The notes under the pieces are model-generated. The model was not told the origin of the DNA. It did not search any database and was given only the letters and a program-made list of their open reading frames with translations. The translations under genes and the position numbers were made by a program. Of a stretch of DNA of 64,000 bases, positions 42,636 through 50,061 are shown piece by piece. How positions within the stretch are numbered: the first letter of the stretch is position 1; each line of letters begins with the position of its first letter. Source of the stretch: Hymenobacter caeli (lineage in GTDB: Bacteria > Bacteroidota > Bacteroidia > Cytophagales > Hymenobacteraceae); NCBI RefSeq assembly GCF_013294115.1, contig NZ_JABSNP010000013.1, positions 1 to 64,000 of the forward strand. Direction: 5' to 3'.

Positions 42636-42686
42636 GTGTTAAAGCGCTTGGTTGCCGTGGCAACGAGCGGGGCAATGACAGCTGAT

Positions 42687-44447
42687 TTAATACCCCACCG
42701 CTTTGTCGTCGCCGCGCGGGTCGGCCCCGCCGGCGAGCTGGCCGTTGGGCAGCACCTCGATGGCCTCGATGCGGCCCCAGGGGCCCCGGGGGTGCACCGT
42801 GTAGCCGCTGGCCTGGAGCGCCTCCTGGGCGGCGGGGGTGAGGGCCCCGGCTTCGGCGTCGAGGTAGTCGGGCAGCCACTGGTGGTGCAGGCGCGGGGCG
42901 GCCACGGCCTGCTGCGGGTCGAGGCCGTAGTCCACGATGCCGAGGATGGTGGTGAGCACGCCGGTGATGATGGTGCTGCCGCCGGGCGTGCCCACCACGA
43001 GGGCCAATTTGCCGCCGCGGGCTAAGATGGTGGGCGTCATGCTGCTGAGCATGCGCTTGCCGGGGGCCACGGCGTTGGCGGTGCCGCCCACCAGGCCGTA
43101 CACGTTGGGCACGCCGGCCTTGGCCGAGAAGTCGTCCATCTCGTTGTTCAGCAAGAAGCCCGCGCCGGGCACCACCACTTTGCTGCCAAAGGCCCCGTTG
43201 AGGGTGGTGGTGCAGCTCACGGCGTTGCCGGCGGCGTCCACTATGTTGTAGTGGGTGGTTTCGTTGCTTTCGTAGCCGGGCAGGCCGGGGCCGGCGGTTA
43301 CCTCGGCGCTGGGCGTGGCCCGGCCGTCGGCCCGGATGGTGCTGGCCCGCTGCTTGTTGTAGGCCGGGGCCAGCAGCTGCGCCACCGGCACGTGCCCAAA
43401 ATCGGGGTCGCCGAGGTAGGTGGCGCGGTCGGCGTACACGCGGCGCTCGACCTCGGTGAGCAGGTGGGTGGCGGCGGGCGTGTGGTAGCCCAGGGCCCTG
43501 AGGTTCACGGGCTCCAGCATCTGGAAGGCTTGCAGCAGGGCTACGCCGCCGCTGCTGGGCGGCGGCATCGTGATGACGTCGTAGCCGCGGTACTGGCCCC
43601 GCAGCGGCGCGCGCCACTTGGGCTGGTAGCCGTCGAGGTCTTGCTGGGTGATGAGGCCCCCGCGGCGGCGCATTTCCTCTAGCAGGTAGCGCGCCGTTTC
43701 GCCTTGGTAAAAGCCGCCGCGCTGCTGGTCCTGGATGCGGATAAGGGTGGAGGCCAGCTCGGGCAGGCGCACGGTGTCGCCGGGGTGCCAGGTGCCGCCG
43801 GGGCGCACGTAGGCCGAGGGGTTGCCGGGGTTGTACTTGATAAAATCGTCGTGGGCCCGGTTGAGGCCCCCGGCCTCGCGCTCGGTGAGGGCGTAGCCGC
43901 GGGCCAGCCGGATGGCGGGGGCCAGCAGGGCGGCCCAGGGCAAGTGGCCCAGCTTGTCGTGCAGGGCCACCATGCCGGCCACGGTGCCGGGCGTGCCCAC
44001 GGCCAGGGCCCCCGCGGTGCTCAGGCCGGGCACCACGTTGCCGGCCGCATCCAAATACATATCCCGGGTGGCCCCGGCGGGCGCCGTTTCGCGGAAGTCG
44101 AGGGTGCCGGCCGCGCCGTCGGGGGCCCGGTACACCAGGAAGCCGCCGCCGCCGATGTTGCCCGCCACGGGCAGCACCACGGCCAGCGCAAACTGCACGG
44201 CCACGGCCGCATCGTAAGCATTGCCCCCTTTTTGCAAAATGGCCAGCCCCACCTGCGAGGCCAGCGGGTGGGCCGAGATGACCATGGCGTGGGCCGCCAG
44301 CAGCGGCGCGGCGGCCCCGGTGGGCACCGTCGAGAGCCCCGAGCCTTCCAGCGCCGCCGCCGGGGCCCCGGCCTTGGGCGCGCGCGGCTGCCCGCTGGTG
44401 CAGGCCGCCAGCACGGCCAAAGGCAAAACGATTACACGAATTTTCAT
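42687..44447 (-). CDS. ggt: Gamma-glutamyltransferase
   Basis: The 586-residue Ntn hydrolase transfers or hydrolyses gamma-glutamyl groups, chiefly of glutathione, in the periplasm. The start MKIRVIVLPLAVLAACTSG suggests a lipoprotein (Cys16). Conserved segments include MVISAHPLASQVGLAILQKG, GGNAYDAAVA, the RETAPA motif (residues 119-124), PPPSSGGVALLQ and NETTHYN, where Thr397 should be the self-cleavage and nucleophile residue. The small subunit then continues with GNAVSCTTTLNGAFGSKVVV, NNEMDDFSAK and KRMLSSMTPTI. The C-terminus (PNGQLAGGADPRGDDKAVGY) matches the family. It is expected to mature into two chains. Confidence 0.95.
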   Translation of the reverse strand: MKIRVIVLPLAVLAACTSGQPRAPKAGAPAAALEGSGLSTVPTGAAAPLLAAHAMVISAHPLASQVGLAILQKGGNAYDAAVAVQFALAVVLPVAGNIGGGGFLVYRAPDGAAGTLDFRETAPAGATRDMYLDAAGNVVPGLSTAGALAVGTPGTVAGMVALHDKLGHLPWAALLAPAIRLARGYALTEREAGGLNRAHDDFIKYNPGNPSAYVRPGGTWHPGDTVRLPELASTLIRIQDQQRGGFYQGETARYLLEEMRRRGGLITQQDLDGYQPKWRAPLRGQYRGYDVITMPPPSSGGVALLQAFQMLEPVNLRALGYHTPAATHLLTEVERRVYADRATYLGDPDFGHVPVAQLLAPAYNKQRASTIRADGRATPSAEVTAGPGLPGYESNETTHYNIVDAAGNAVSCTTTLNGAFGSKVVVPGAGFLLNNEMDDFSAKAGVPNVYGLVGGTANAVAPGKRMLSSMTPTILARGGKLALVVGTPGGSTIITGVLTTILGIVDYGLDPQQAVAAPRLHHQWLPDYLDAEAGALTPAAQEALQASGYTVHPRGPWGRIEAIEVLPNGQLAGGADPRGDDKAVGY

Positions 44448-44528
44448 AGTCGCAAGTAACCCCGTTTCCGCCCAATTACCACTTTCTGGCGTTGGGGCCC
44501 CGGCGTGCTGCGCAGTACGCCCGCACTG

Positions 44529-45215
44529 TTAAAGTCTGGCAAAACGGTACCGAATGCCCAGGGCCAGATTGCCCGAGAGCCGGTCGGAAAAGGTGTAATA
44601 AGGCGCGGTGTTGCGCTGTAGCAGGCAGTTGATAACCGCGTCGCCCGTCAAGTCCAGGTGCGGCCCGACGCGGTAGCGCACGCTGGGCCCCAGCGTGAAG
44701 TAAAGGCCGTTGGCCGCGCCGTGGTAAAAGTCATTCTGCACCACGGCCTTAGTGTTTTCGTTTGTGACCACGTAATCGTAGCCGTTCCAGTAGCGCTCCA
44801 ACGTTAAGCCGCCCAACATATCCACCTGGAAGCGCCCTTGCCCGCCGCGCGTGACGCCGTAGCGCACCAGCACGGGCACGCGCAGCCGGCGTTGGTAGTA
44901 GGAACTGGTCGAACTGCTCGGTTGCGACTGGCCGCTGTCGTCCAGGTAGCCCCCTCCTGAAAAACTGCTTTGGTCGGTGCGTTGGCGGTAGCCGACCCCG
45001 ATTTGCAGGGCCAGTCGGGACCGCAGCTGCACCCCCGCCGTGAGTACGGGTGCCAGCGAATTTTTGTCGAACCCGTCCAACCGCTGATAGGTGTTGACGG
45101 CCCCGCCGAGGCCCACGAAAAACTGGGGCGATAGACTGGCCGGCGCAACGGATTGGGCCGCGCCCACCAGGGGAAGGGCGATGGCCAGGGCCCCGAATAG
45201 AAGGGAAGCGCGCAT
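44529..45215 (-). CDS. Outer-membrane beta-barrel protein
   Basis: ATG 45215 (MRASLLFGALAIALPLVGAA) gives 228 residues with a signal peptide. The mature chain alternates polar and hydrophobic residues in repeated strands: QFFVGLGGAVNTYQRLDGFD, LAPVLTAGVQLRSRLALQIG, YYQRRLRVPVLVRYGVTRGG, FQVDMLGGLTLERYWNGYDY, GLYFTLGPSVRYRVGPHLDL. It ends with the aromatic barrel strand NLALGIRYRFARL, although the final residue is Leu. An eight-stranded OmpA-like or porin-like barrel is likely. No transport partner is nearby. Function unknown. Confidence 0.85.
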   Translation of the reverse strand: MRASLLFGALAIALPLVGAAQSVAPASLSPQFFVGLGGAVNTYQRLDGFDKNSLAPVLTAGVQLRSRLALQIGVGYRQRTDQSSFSGGGYLDDSGQSQPSSSTSSYYQRRLRVPVLVRYGVTRGGQGRFQVDMLGGLTLERYWNGYDYVVTNENTKAVVQNDFYHGAANGLYFTLGPSVRYRVGPHLDLTGDAVINCLLQRNTAPYYTFSDRLSGNLALGIRYRFARL

Positions 45216-45434
45216 GGTAGGTAAGGAGCCGTGGAAAAGGGTATTATGAAAGGAGAAATTAGGTAAATTGTTCGTTAAAAGGGACTCCGCGAAGGGAAAG
45301 GGTTGCACGGGGTTCGCCGGGACCAGCCAATGGTTGGCTAAAAGAGGCCTTGCATTACGTTGCCCCGGCCGTTGCCGGGCCCCCGGCAAAAGGGTAGCGG
45401 CCGGCCGTCGGCCCAGCCATTCCCGCCCCGCCGC

Positions 45435-45442
45435 TACCTTTC
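45435..45442 (+). promoter_or_regulatory. -7-like box TACCTTTC for the branching enzyme
   Basis: It differs from TAnnTTTG only in the last base, 33 nt upstream of ATG 45476. Confidence 0.4.
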
Positions 45443-45475
45443 GCGTATCACCCGCCAACCCTTCCCGCCCCGCCC

Positions 45476-47506
45476 ATGGAACCCACCGCCCCGCTCGCCG
45501 CTCCCGTGCCTCCGCTGCCGCTCGTGCAGCAGGATTCCTGGCTCGCCCCCTACGAGCCCGTGCTGCGCCAGCGTCAGGCCCGCCTGGCCGCCCGCCTGGC
45601 CGAAATCGAGCAGCACCACGGCTCGCTGGCCGACTACGCCACGGCCCACCAGCAGCTGGGCCTGCACTACGACGGCCGCCGCCGCGGCTTCCGCTACCGC
45701 GAGTGGGCCCCGGGCGCCGAGGCCTTGTACCTGGTGGGCGACTTCAACGGCTGGGACCGCCGGGCCGACCCGCTGCAACGGCTCGACTACGGCGTGTGGG
45801 AAATCTTCCTGCCCGACAAGGACTACAAGGACCGGCTGGTGCACAACAGCAAGTACAAAGTGCACGTCGTCAGCGCCAACGGGGCCCAGGACCGCCTGCC
45901 CGCCACCGCCCGCCGCGTGGTGCAGGACGACCACACCAAGGACTACGCCGCCCAGGTGTGGCGCCCCACCGTGGGCTTCGCCTGGACGGACCAGAAGTTC
46001 CGGGTGGCGGCGGCCGTGAAGGAGCCGTTCATCTACGAGGCGCACGTGGGCATGGCCACCGAGGAGGGCCGCGTGGGCCTGTACCGCGAGTTTGCCGACA
46101 ATATTTTGCCCCGCATCGAGGCCGACGGCTACAACTGCGTGCAGCTGATGGCCGTGATGGAGCACCCGTACTACGGCTCGTTTGGCTACCACGTGGCCAA
46201 CTTTTTCGCGCCCAGCTCGCGCTTCGGCACGCCCGAGGAGCTGAAGTACCTGGTCAACGAAGCCCACCGCCGCGGCATCGCCGTGCTGCTCGACGTGGTG
46301 CACTCGCACGCCGTGAAAAACCAGGCCGAGGGCTTAGCTGACTTCGACGGCTCGGGCAACCTGTACTTCCACAAGGGCGAGCGGGGCAACCACCCGGGCT
46401 GGGACTCGAAACTCTTCGACTACGGCCGGCCCGAGGTGCAGCAGTTCTTGCTCAGCAACTTGCGCTACTGGCTGGAGGAGTTTCACTTCGACGGCTTCCG
46501 GTTTGATGGGGTGACGAGCATGCTCTACCACCACCACGGCGAGGGCGTGGCCTTCGTGGGCTACGACCAGTACTTCGGGCCCGGGGCCGACGAGGACGCC
46601 ATCCTGTACCTGCAGCTGGCCACCACGCTGGTGCACGAGTTCAAGAAAGGGGCCCTGCTGGTGGCCGAGGACATGAGCGGCCTGCCCGGCCTGTGCCGCC
46701 CCCTGGCCGACGGCGGCATCGGCTTCGACTACCGCCTGGCCATGGGCATCCCCGATTACTGGATCAAGCTGCTCAAGCACACCCCCGACGAGGCCTGGAA
46801 CCTGGGCGACCTCTGGCACGTGCTCACCAACCGCCGCGAAGGCGAGAAAACCGTGGCCTACGCCGAAAGCCACGACCAAGCCCTGGTGGGCGACAAAACC
46901 CTGGCCCAGTGGCTGTTCGGCGATGGCATCTACCACCACATGGGCGCGGCCGACCCCGACCCGAACGCCGCGAGGGCCCTGGCGCTGCACAAAATCATTC
47001 GGCTGGTGACGCTGGCGGCCGGCGGCGAGGCCTACCTCGACTTCATCGGCAACGAGTTTGGGCACCCCGAGTGGGTCGATTTCCCCCGCGAGGGCAACGG
47101 CTGGAGCTACCAGTACGCCCGCCGCCAGTGGAGCCTGGCCGACAACCCCGACCTGAAATTTCGCTTCCTCGGCGCCTTCGACCAGGCCCTGATTCACCTG
47201 GCCAAGGCCCGCCACGTGCTGGCCGCCGGCCCCGCCCAGCTGCTGCACCACGACGAGGAAAACAAGGTACTGGCCTTCGCCCGGGGCCCCCTGGTCATCA
47301 TCGTGAACCTACACGTCACGGAAAGCCAGCCCGACTACCGCTTCTGGGTGCCCAAGGAGGGCCGCTACCGCGTGGTGCTTTCCAGCGACAGCAGTGCCTT
47401 CGGCGGCTTCGACCGGCCCGACGAGCACTACATCTACGAAACCTACGAGCAGCACCTGCGCGTGTACCTGCCCAGCCGCGTGGCCCTGGTGCTGGCCCTG
47501 GCTTAG
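45476..47506 (+). CDS. glgB: 1,4-alpha-glucan branching enzyme, eukaryote-like GH13 type
   Basis: This 676-residue cytoplasmic enzyme introduces alpha-1,6 branches into glycogen. A CBM48 domain (FRYREWAPGAEALYLVGDFN) lies at about 65-170. The GH13 barrel includes YYGSFGYHVANFFAPSSRFG, LLDVVHSHAVKNQAEGL, DGFRFDGVTSMLYHHHG with nucleophile Asp344, LLVAEDMSGLPGLCRP with Glu398, and YAESHDQALVGDKT. A C-terminal all-beta domain (FGGFDRPDEHYIYETYEQHL) ends it. The motif DGFRFDGVTSMLYHHHG and overall layout match the eukaryotic/GBE1-type branching enzyme rather than E. coli GlgB. Together with the GH13 amylases (34-38 kb) and GH31 (51-54 kb) it suggests an active glycogen/maltodextrin economy. Confidence 0.95.
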   Translation: MEPTAPLAAPVPPLPLVQQDSWLAPYEPVLRQRQARLAARLAEIEQHHGSLADYATAHQQLGLHYDGRRRGFRYREWAPGAEALYLVGDFNGWDRRADPLQRLDYGVWEIFLPDKDYKDRLVHNSKYKVHVVSANGAQDRLPATARRVVQDDHTKDYAAQVWRPTVGFAWTDQKFRVAAAVKEPFIYEAHVGMATEEGRVGLYREFADNILPRIEADGYNCVQLMAVMEHPYYGSFGYHVANFFAPSSRFGTPEELKYLVNEAHRRGIAVLLDVVHSHAVKNQAEGLADFDGSGNLYFHKGERGNHPGWDSKLFDYGRPEVQQFLLSNLRYWLEEFHFDGFRFDGVTSMLYHHHGEGVAFVGYDQYFGPGADEDAILYLQLATTLVHEFKKGALLVAEDMSGLPGLCRPLADGGIGFDYRLAMGIPDYWIKLLKHTPDEAWNLGDLWHVLTNRREGEKTVAYAESHDQALVGDKTLAQWLFGDGIYHHMGAADPDPNAARALALHKIIRLVTLAAGGEAYLDFIGNEFGHPEWVDFPREGNGWSYQYARRQWSLADNPDLKFRFLGAFDQALIHLAKARHVLAAGPAQLLHHDEENKVLAFARGPLVIIVNLHVTESQPDYRFWVPKEGRYRVVLSSDSSAFGGFDRPDEHYIYETYEQHLRVYLPSRVALVLALA

Positions 47507-47551
47507 GGGCTTGGGGGTCCTAAGTGGTTATGACTGTAGTAATACCACCGT

Positions 47552-47697
47552 GCCTGTTGCAGAACTCAGCCGGTCCCTGTGGCGGGATGCCTCGGCGAGC
47601 CAAACAGCGCTCGGAACGCTCGCAAGCGTGCGTTTGCTCACCCTGTAGCTGCTGTCCGAGCCTGTTGCCCTGCTCCCTCGCGGGTTCTGCAACAGCC
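47552..47697. mobile_element. 146-bp MITE-like element with 8-bp target duplication
   Basis: The ends GCCTGTTGCAGAACTC and GGGTTCTGCAACAGCC are inverted with two mismatches. The perfect 8-bp direct repeat ACCACCGT flanks the element at 47544-47551 and 47698-47705. The interior is non-coding. The CTGTTGCAGA core and 8-bp duplication resemble IS6-family ends (from memory, IS26 has CTGTTGCAAA), which is inference only. Confidence 0.75.
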
Positions 47698-47764
47698 ACC
47701 ACCGTTTAAGTGAACTTCCGCTGGGTACTTCGTATCGAGGATGTATAGACTAAAAGGGCTCGCT

Positions 47765-47772
47765 TAGCTTTG
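47765..47772 (+). promoter_or_regulatory. -7 promoter box TAGCTTTG
   Basis: A TAnnTTTG match 36 nt upstream of ATG 47809. Confidence 0.6.
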
Positions 47773-47808
47773 AGCTCAGCTTTTTCGAGTCGTTTGTTCC
47801 CTTTTCGC

Positions 47809-48456
47809 ATGTTTCGCCCTAACACCCTGTTCCTTCTCGGATTTGCTGCCGTGACCAGTTGCCAGCACGATACCTCCAGCGAAGGAAAGGCCGCCGTGCC
47901 TAACTCGCCAGCGGTGGACGCTCGGCCGCCAATTCCGCGCACCGACACGCTGGAACTAGCCACCAAGCCCCCGGGGGAAGAAGCGTACGACGCCTACCTT
48001 AAAGCTGACACCTTGGTGGTCGTCTCCACCGACCGGGCAGTGGTCTACCCGTTTGGACGGGTTGCCCGGGCCGCGGCATTGACCACGCGCTACCCTTTGT
48101 TTACCGCGAAAAAGGGCGTGGCCTACGCCCAAGGCGACCCCTACCCTTATACCCTGCTGCGCTTCGGCAACAGCGCGGTGAAGTTTTACGACGATTCCGA
48201 GGAAGGGGCCACTGTCATTTCCGGGCACGTGGTCGACCCGCAAATCATCCTCGCCAACGGCGTCCGCCTCGGCTCTACCTTACCCGAACTCCTGCGCGCG
48301 TATTCTGTGACCGTTCCCACCGAAAAAGTCCGCGGCATTCGCATCGTAACCGTGGAGTTTGTCGTGGATAGAATCATTTACCACTACGCCTTTCGGAACA
48401 ACCGGGTGATGGGCATCGACTTTGATTCCTATTCAGTGATTGATAAGTCGCTTTGA
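47809..48456 (+). CDS. Hypothetical lipoprotein
   Basis: ATG 47809 (MFRPNTLFLLGFAAVTSCQH) gives 215 residues with a lipobox (VTSC). A short Pro/Ser linker leads to a compact domain: AYLKADTLVVVSTDRAVVYP, FGRVARAAALTTRYPLFTAK, YPYTLLRFGNSAVKFYDDSE, then GHVVDPQIILANGVRLGSTL and VEFVVDRIIYHYAFRNNRVM. The paired strand pattern, with GIRIVTVEF and NGVRLGSTLPELLRAY, recalls small envelope domains of unknown function. I do not recognise it. GC is moderately lower than average. A promoter lies directly upstream, so it is probably monocistronic. Confidence 0.75.
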   Translation: MFRPNTLFLLGFAAVTSCQHDTSSEGKAAVPNSPAVDARPPIPRTDTLELATKPPGEEAYDAYLKADTLVVVSTDRAVVYPFGRVARAAALTTRYPLFTAKKGVAYAQGDPYPYTLLRFGNSAVKFYDDSEEGATVISGHVVDPQIILANGVRLGSTLPELLRAYSVTVPTEKVRGIRIVTVEFVVDRIIYHYAFRNNRVMGIDFDSYSVIDKSL

Positions 48457-48732
48457 AGCCTATTGAACAGCTCGTTTAAGTAAACCGCTGCCTAAGGGTA
48501 TTTACCAACCTGGCAAAAGTGCTCTATTGTCCACATTGAGTTTAAGAAACTCGTTCACCTTTCAAAGTTTACGAAACTAGGATTGGAGATGAGTTTCGTG
48601 AACTCATCTTAGGTCAGGTTTCAAGGGATGGTTGGGTAACTTATTTTTATTGGTTAATTGGTTGTACTGAGGCCAAAGCAACTCTAGCACCACGGCAGTT
48701 TTGGCTGGCGGCGGGGCCTTAAATGCGAGGAT
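48457..48732. other. Intergenic region with small palindromes beside the RAYT unit
   Basis: Two short palindromes, GAGTTTAAGAAACTC (about 48538-48552) and TGAGTTTCGTGAACTCA (about 48590-48606), resemble the GCGAGTTTGTAACTCGC palindrome in the ends of the neighbouring RAYT unit. No gene is evident. Confidence 0.5.
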
Positions 48733-48797
48733 GCGCTGGCCGCAGTTTAAGCGCAGCGAACTGCACGCCACGAAACGGGGCGAGTTTGTAACTCGCA
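48733..48797. repeat. Left inverted repeat of the RAYT unit
   Basis: This 65-bp sequence (GCGCTGGCCGCAGTTTAAGC ... GCCACGAAACGGGGCGAG ... TTTGTAACTCGCA) is the near-complement of 49380-49448. It includes the palindrome GCGAGTTTGTAACTCGC. Confidence 0.85.
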
Positions 48798-48810
48798 AAG
48801 CAGAACGGCC

Positions 48811-49353
48811 TCACACCAGCTCCACCCGCAAAACCGCCTCCAGCCCCGCATAAAAAGAAGCCGAGGAATACACGTAGTCCTCCGCCCGGTAGCAGATGCC
48901 TGCCCGCACGGGGTTTTGGTGGATATACTCCAGCTTCTGCCGCAGCATGGTATCAGATTGCAGTTCGACGTTGTGGCTGGGCTGCTGCCACAGCTGAATG
49001 TGGGTGTTGCGCGGGTTGAACTCGCCCTGCTTGTGCAGCATCCACTCCAGCCACTGGCGGCGGCTTTCCTGCTGGTTAACGTGCAGCGCGTGAAACACTT
49101 GCTTCGCGGTGAATTTCTTGAAATCCCGCATGATGTCGGACAGCGCGTAGCCTTCCGCCGCCCGTGCGATGAGGTGCAGGTGGTTGGTCATCAGGCAATA
49201 AGCGTACAGCTCCAGGCCTTTGTGTGCCTGGCAATACCGCAGGCTGTCGATGATGAGGTCTTTGTAGAGCGGGCGGGTGAAGATGTCCAGCCATTCCACG
49301 ACGGTGCAGGTGATGAAGTACAGGCCCTGCTGGTGGCGGATGGGGTAGGCCAT
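48811..49353 (-). CDS. REP-associated tyrosine transposase (RAYT)
   Basis: The 180-residue IS200-like Y1 HUH nuclease opens with MAYPIRHQQGLYFITCTVVE and carries the HUH motif HLH at 58-60 in MTNHLHLIARA. The catalytic Tyr is Tyr143 in KLEYIHQNPVRAGICY. RAYT proteins cut single-stranded hairpin DNA of REP elements and are vertically kept, single-copy relatives of IS200/IS605 transposases. This gene sits inside long inverted repeats (48733-48797 and 49380-49448) that contain the palindrome GCGAGTTTGTAACTCGC, exactly the sort of hairpin substrate expected. The intact frame suggests it is functional or recently so. Confidence 0.9.
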   Translation of the reverse strand: MAYPIRHQQGLYFITCTVVEWLDIFTRPLYKDLIIDSLRYCQAHKGLELYAYCLMTNHLHLIARAAEGYALSDIMRDFKKFTAKQVFHALHVNQQESRRQWLEWMLHKQGEFNPRNTHIQLWQQPSHNVELQSDTMLRQKLEYIHQNPVRAGICYRAEDYVYSSASFYAGLEAVLRVELV

Positions 49354-49379
49354 TTGTTGGTTGGCTGGTGTGGCAAATC

Positions 49380-49448
49380 TGCGAGTTACAAACTCGCTCC
49401 GTTTCGTGGCGCGCAGTTACGCGCTTCGCGCTAAACTGCGGCCAGCGC
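49380..49448. repeat. Right inverted repeat of the RAYT unit
   Basis: TGCGAGTTACAAACTCGC followed by CCGTTTCGTGGCGCGCAGTT and AAACTGCGGCCAGCGC, 69 bp in all, is inverted relative to 48733-48797. The only larger differences are around the GCGCTTCGCGC segment. Confidence 0.85.
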
Positions 49449-49478
49449 GAGTCAGCGTGGCACGGGATCCTGAGGCCC

Positions 49479-49958
49479 CTATGCGCGCTTCTGGCCGTTG
49501 CGCAGGCGCTGGACGGTGGTGGCCAGGCGCTGGGTGCGGCCCTCGGCGGTTTTGGCGCCGTCGAGCCAGCGCACGTAGTCGCGCTGATCGGGGCGGGGGA
49601 GGGTTTCGAAGAACGTGCGGGCGGCGGGCGTGGCGTCGAGGGCCGTGGCCAGGTCGGGTGGCAGGGTCACGACGTGCACCTCGGGGGCGTGGCGCAGGGC
49701 CACGCGCAGGGTGTCGCCCACGGTTTTGCCCAGGGCCCGGCGCACTTCCTTAGGCACCGGCAGGCCGTGGTGGCCGTCGCCGAGCGGGGCCAGGGTGGTG
49801 CGGTGCGGGAAGCCGTCGAGGGTGGTTTGCACGGGCAGCTTGCCCTTGGTGCCGTACACTTCCGGCACGGAAAACGGCACGGCCACGAAAATGCCGCCGT
49901 CGGCGCTGTCGGCTTCGAGCACGGCGTCAAACTCCTGCTCGGCTTGGAAAGGATCCAT
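49479..49958 (-). CDS. DUF1905/YdeI-like protein
   Basis: ATG 49958 (MDPFQAEQEFDAVLEADSAD) gives 159 residues. The DUF1905 beta-barrel part is FVAVPFSVPEVYGTKGKLPV, followed by LGDGHHGLPVPKEVRRALGK and VGDTLRVALRHAPEVHVVTL. A C-terminal YdeI/OmpD-associated helical part follows: PDLATALDATPAARTFFETL, then YVRWLDGAKTAEGRTQRLAT and RLRNG. The combination is common in Bacteroidetes and Actinobacteria; the biochemical function is unknown. The longer upstream frame continues antisense-like through the neighbouring gene and is not used. Confidence 0.88.
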   Translation of the reverse strand: MDPFQAEQEFDAVLEADSADGGIFVAVPFSVPEVYGTKGKLPVQTTLDGFPHRTTLAPLGDGHHGLPVPKEVRRALGKTVGDTLRVALRHAPEVHVVTLPPDLATALDATPAARTFFETLPRPDQRDYVRWLDGAKTAEGRTQRLATTVQRLRNGQKRA

Positions 49959-50061
49959 GGAAAAATACGAAGAAAGTAGAAGCCTGAGAAAGGCGGAAAA
50001 AGCGAAAACCTGGGGTTGAAACGGACGGGTGGAGCAAGAAACAAGGCCGGGCGGCGAAGCG

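Larger units (their letters stand above)
47507..47808. other. Intergenic region with a 146-bp element
   Basis: It contains the MITE-like element at 47552-47697 and the promoter box at 47765-47772. No gene is supported; short frames within the element show no protein character. Confidence 0.6.

Noticed and set aside
47552..47697. Small genes inside the 146-bp element
   Set aside because: Frames across it change strand-wise without protein features; the inverted ends and direct repeats explain the sequence better.
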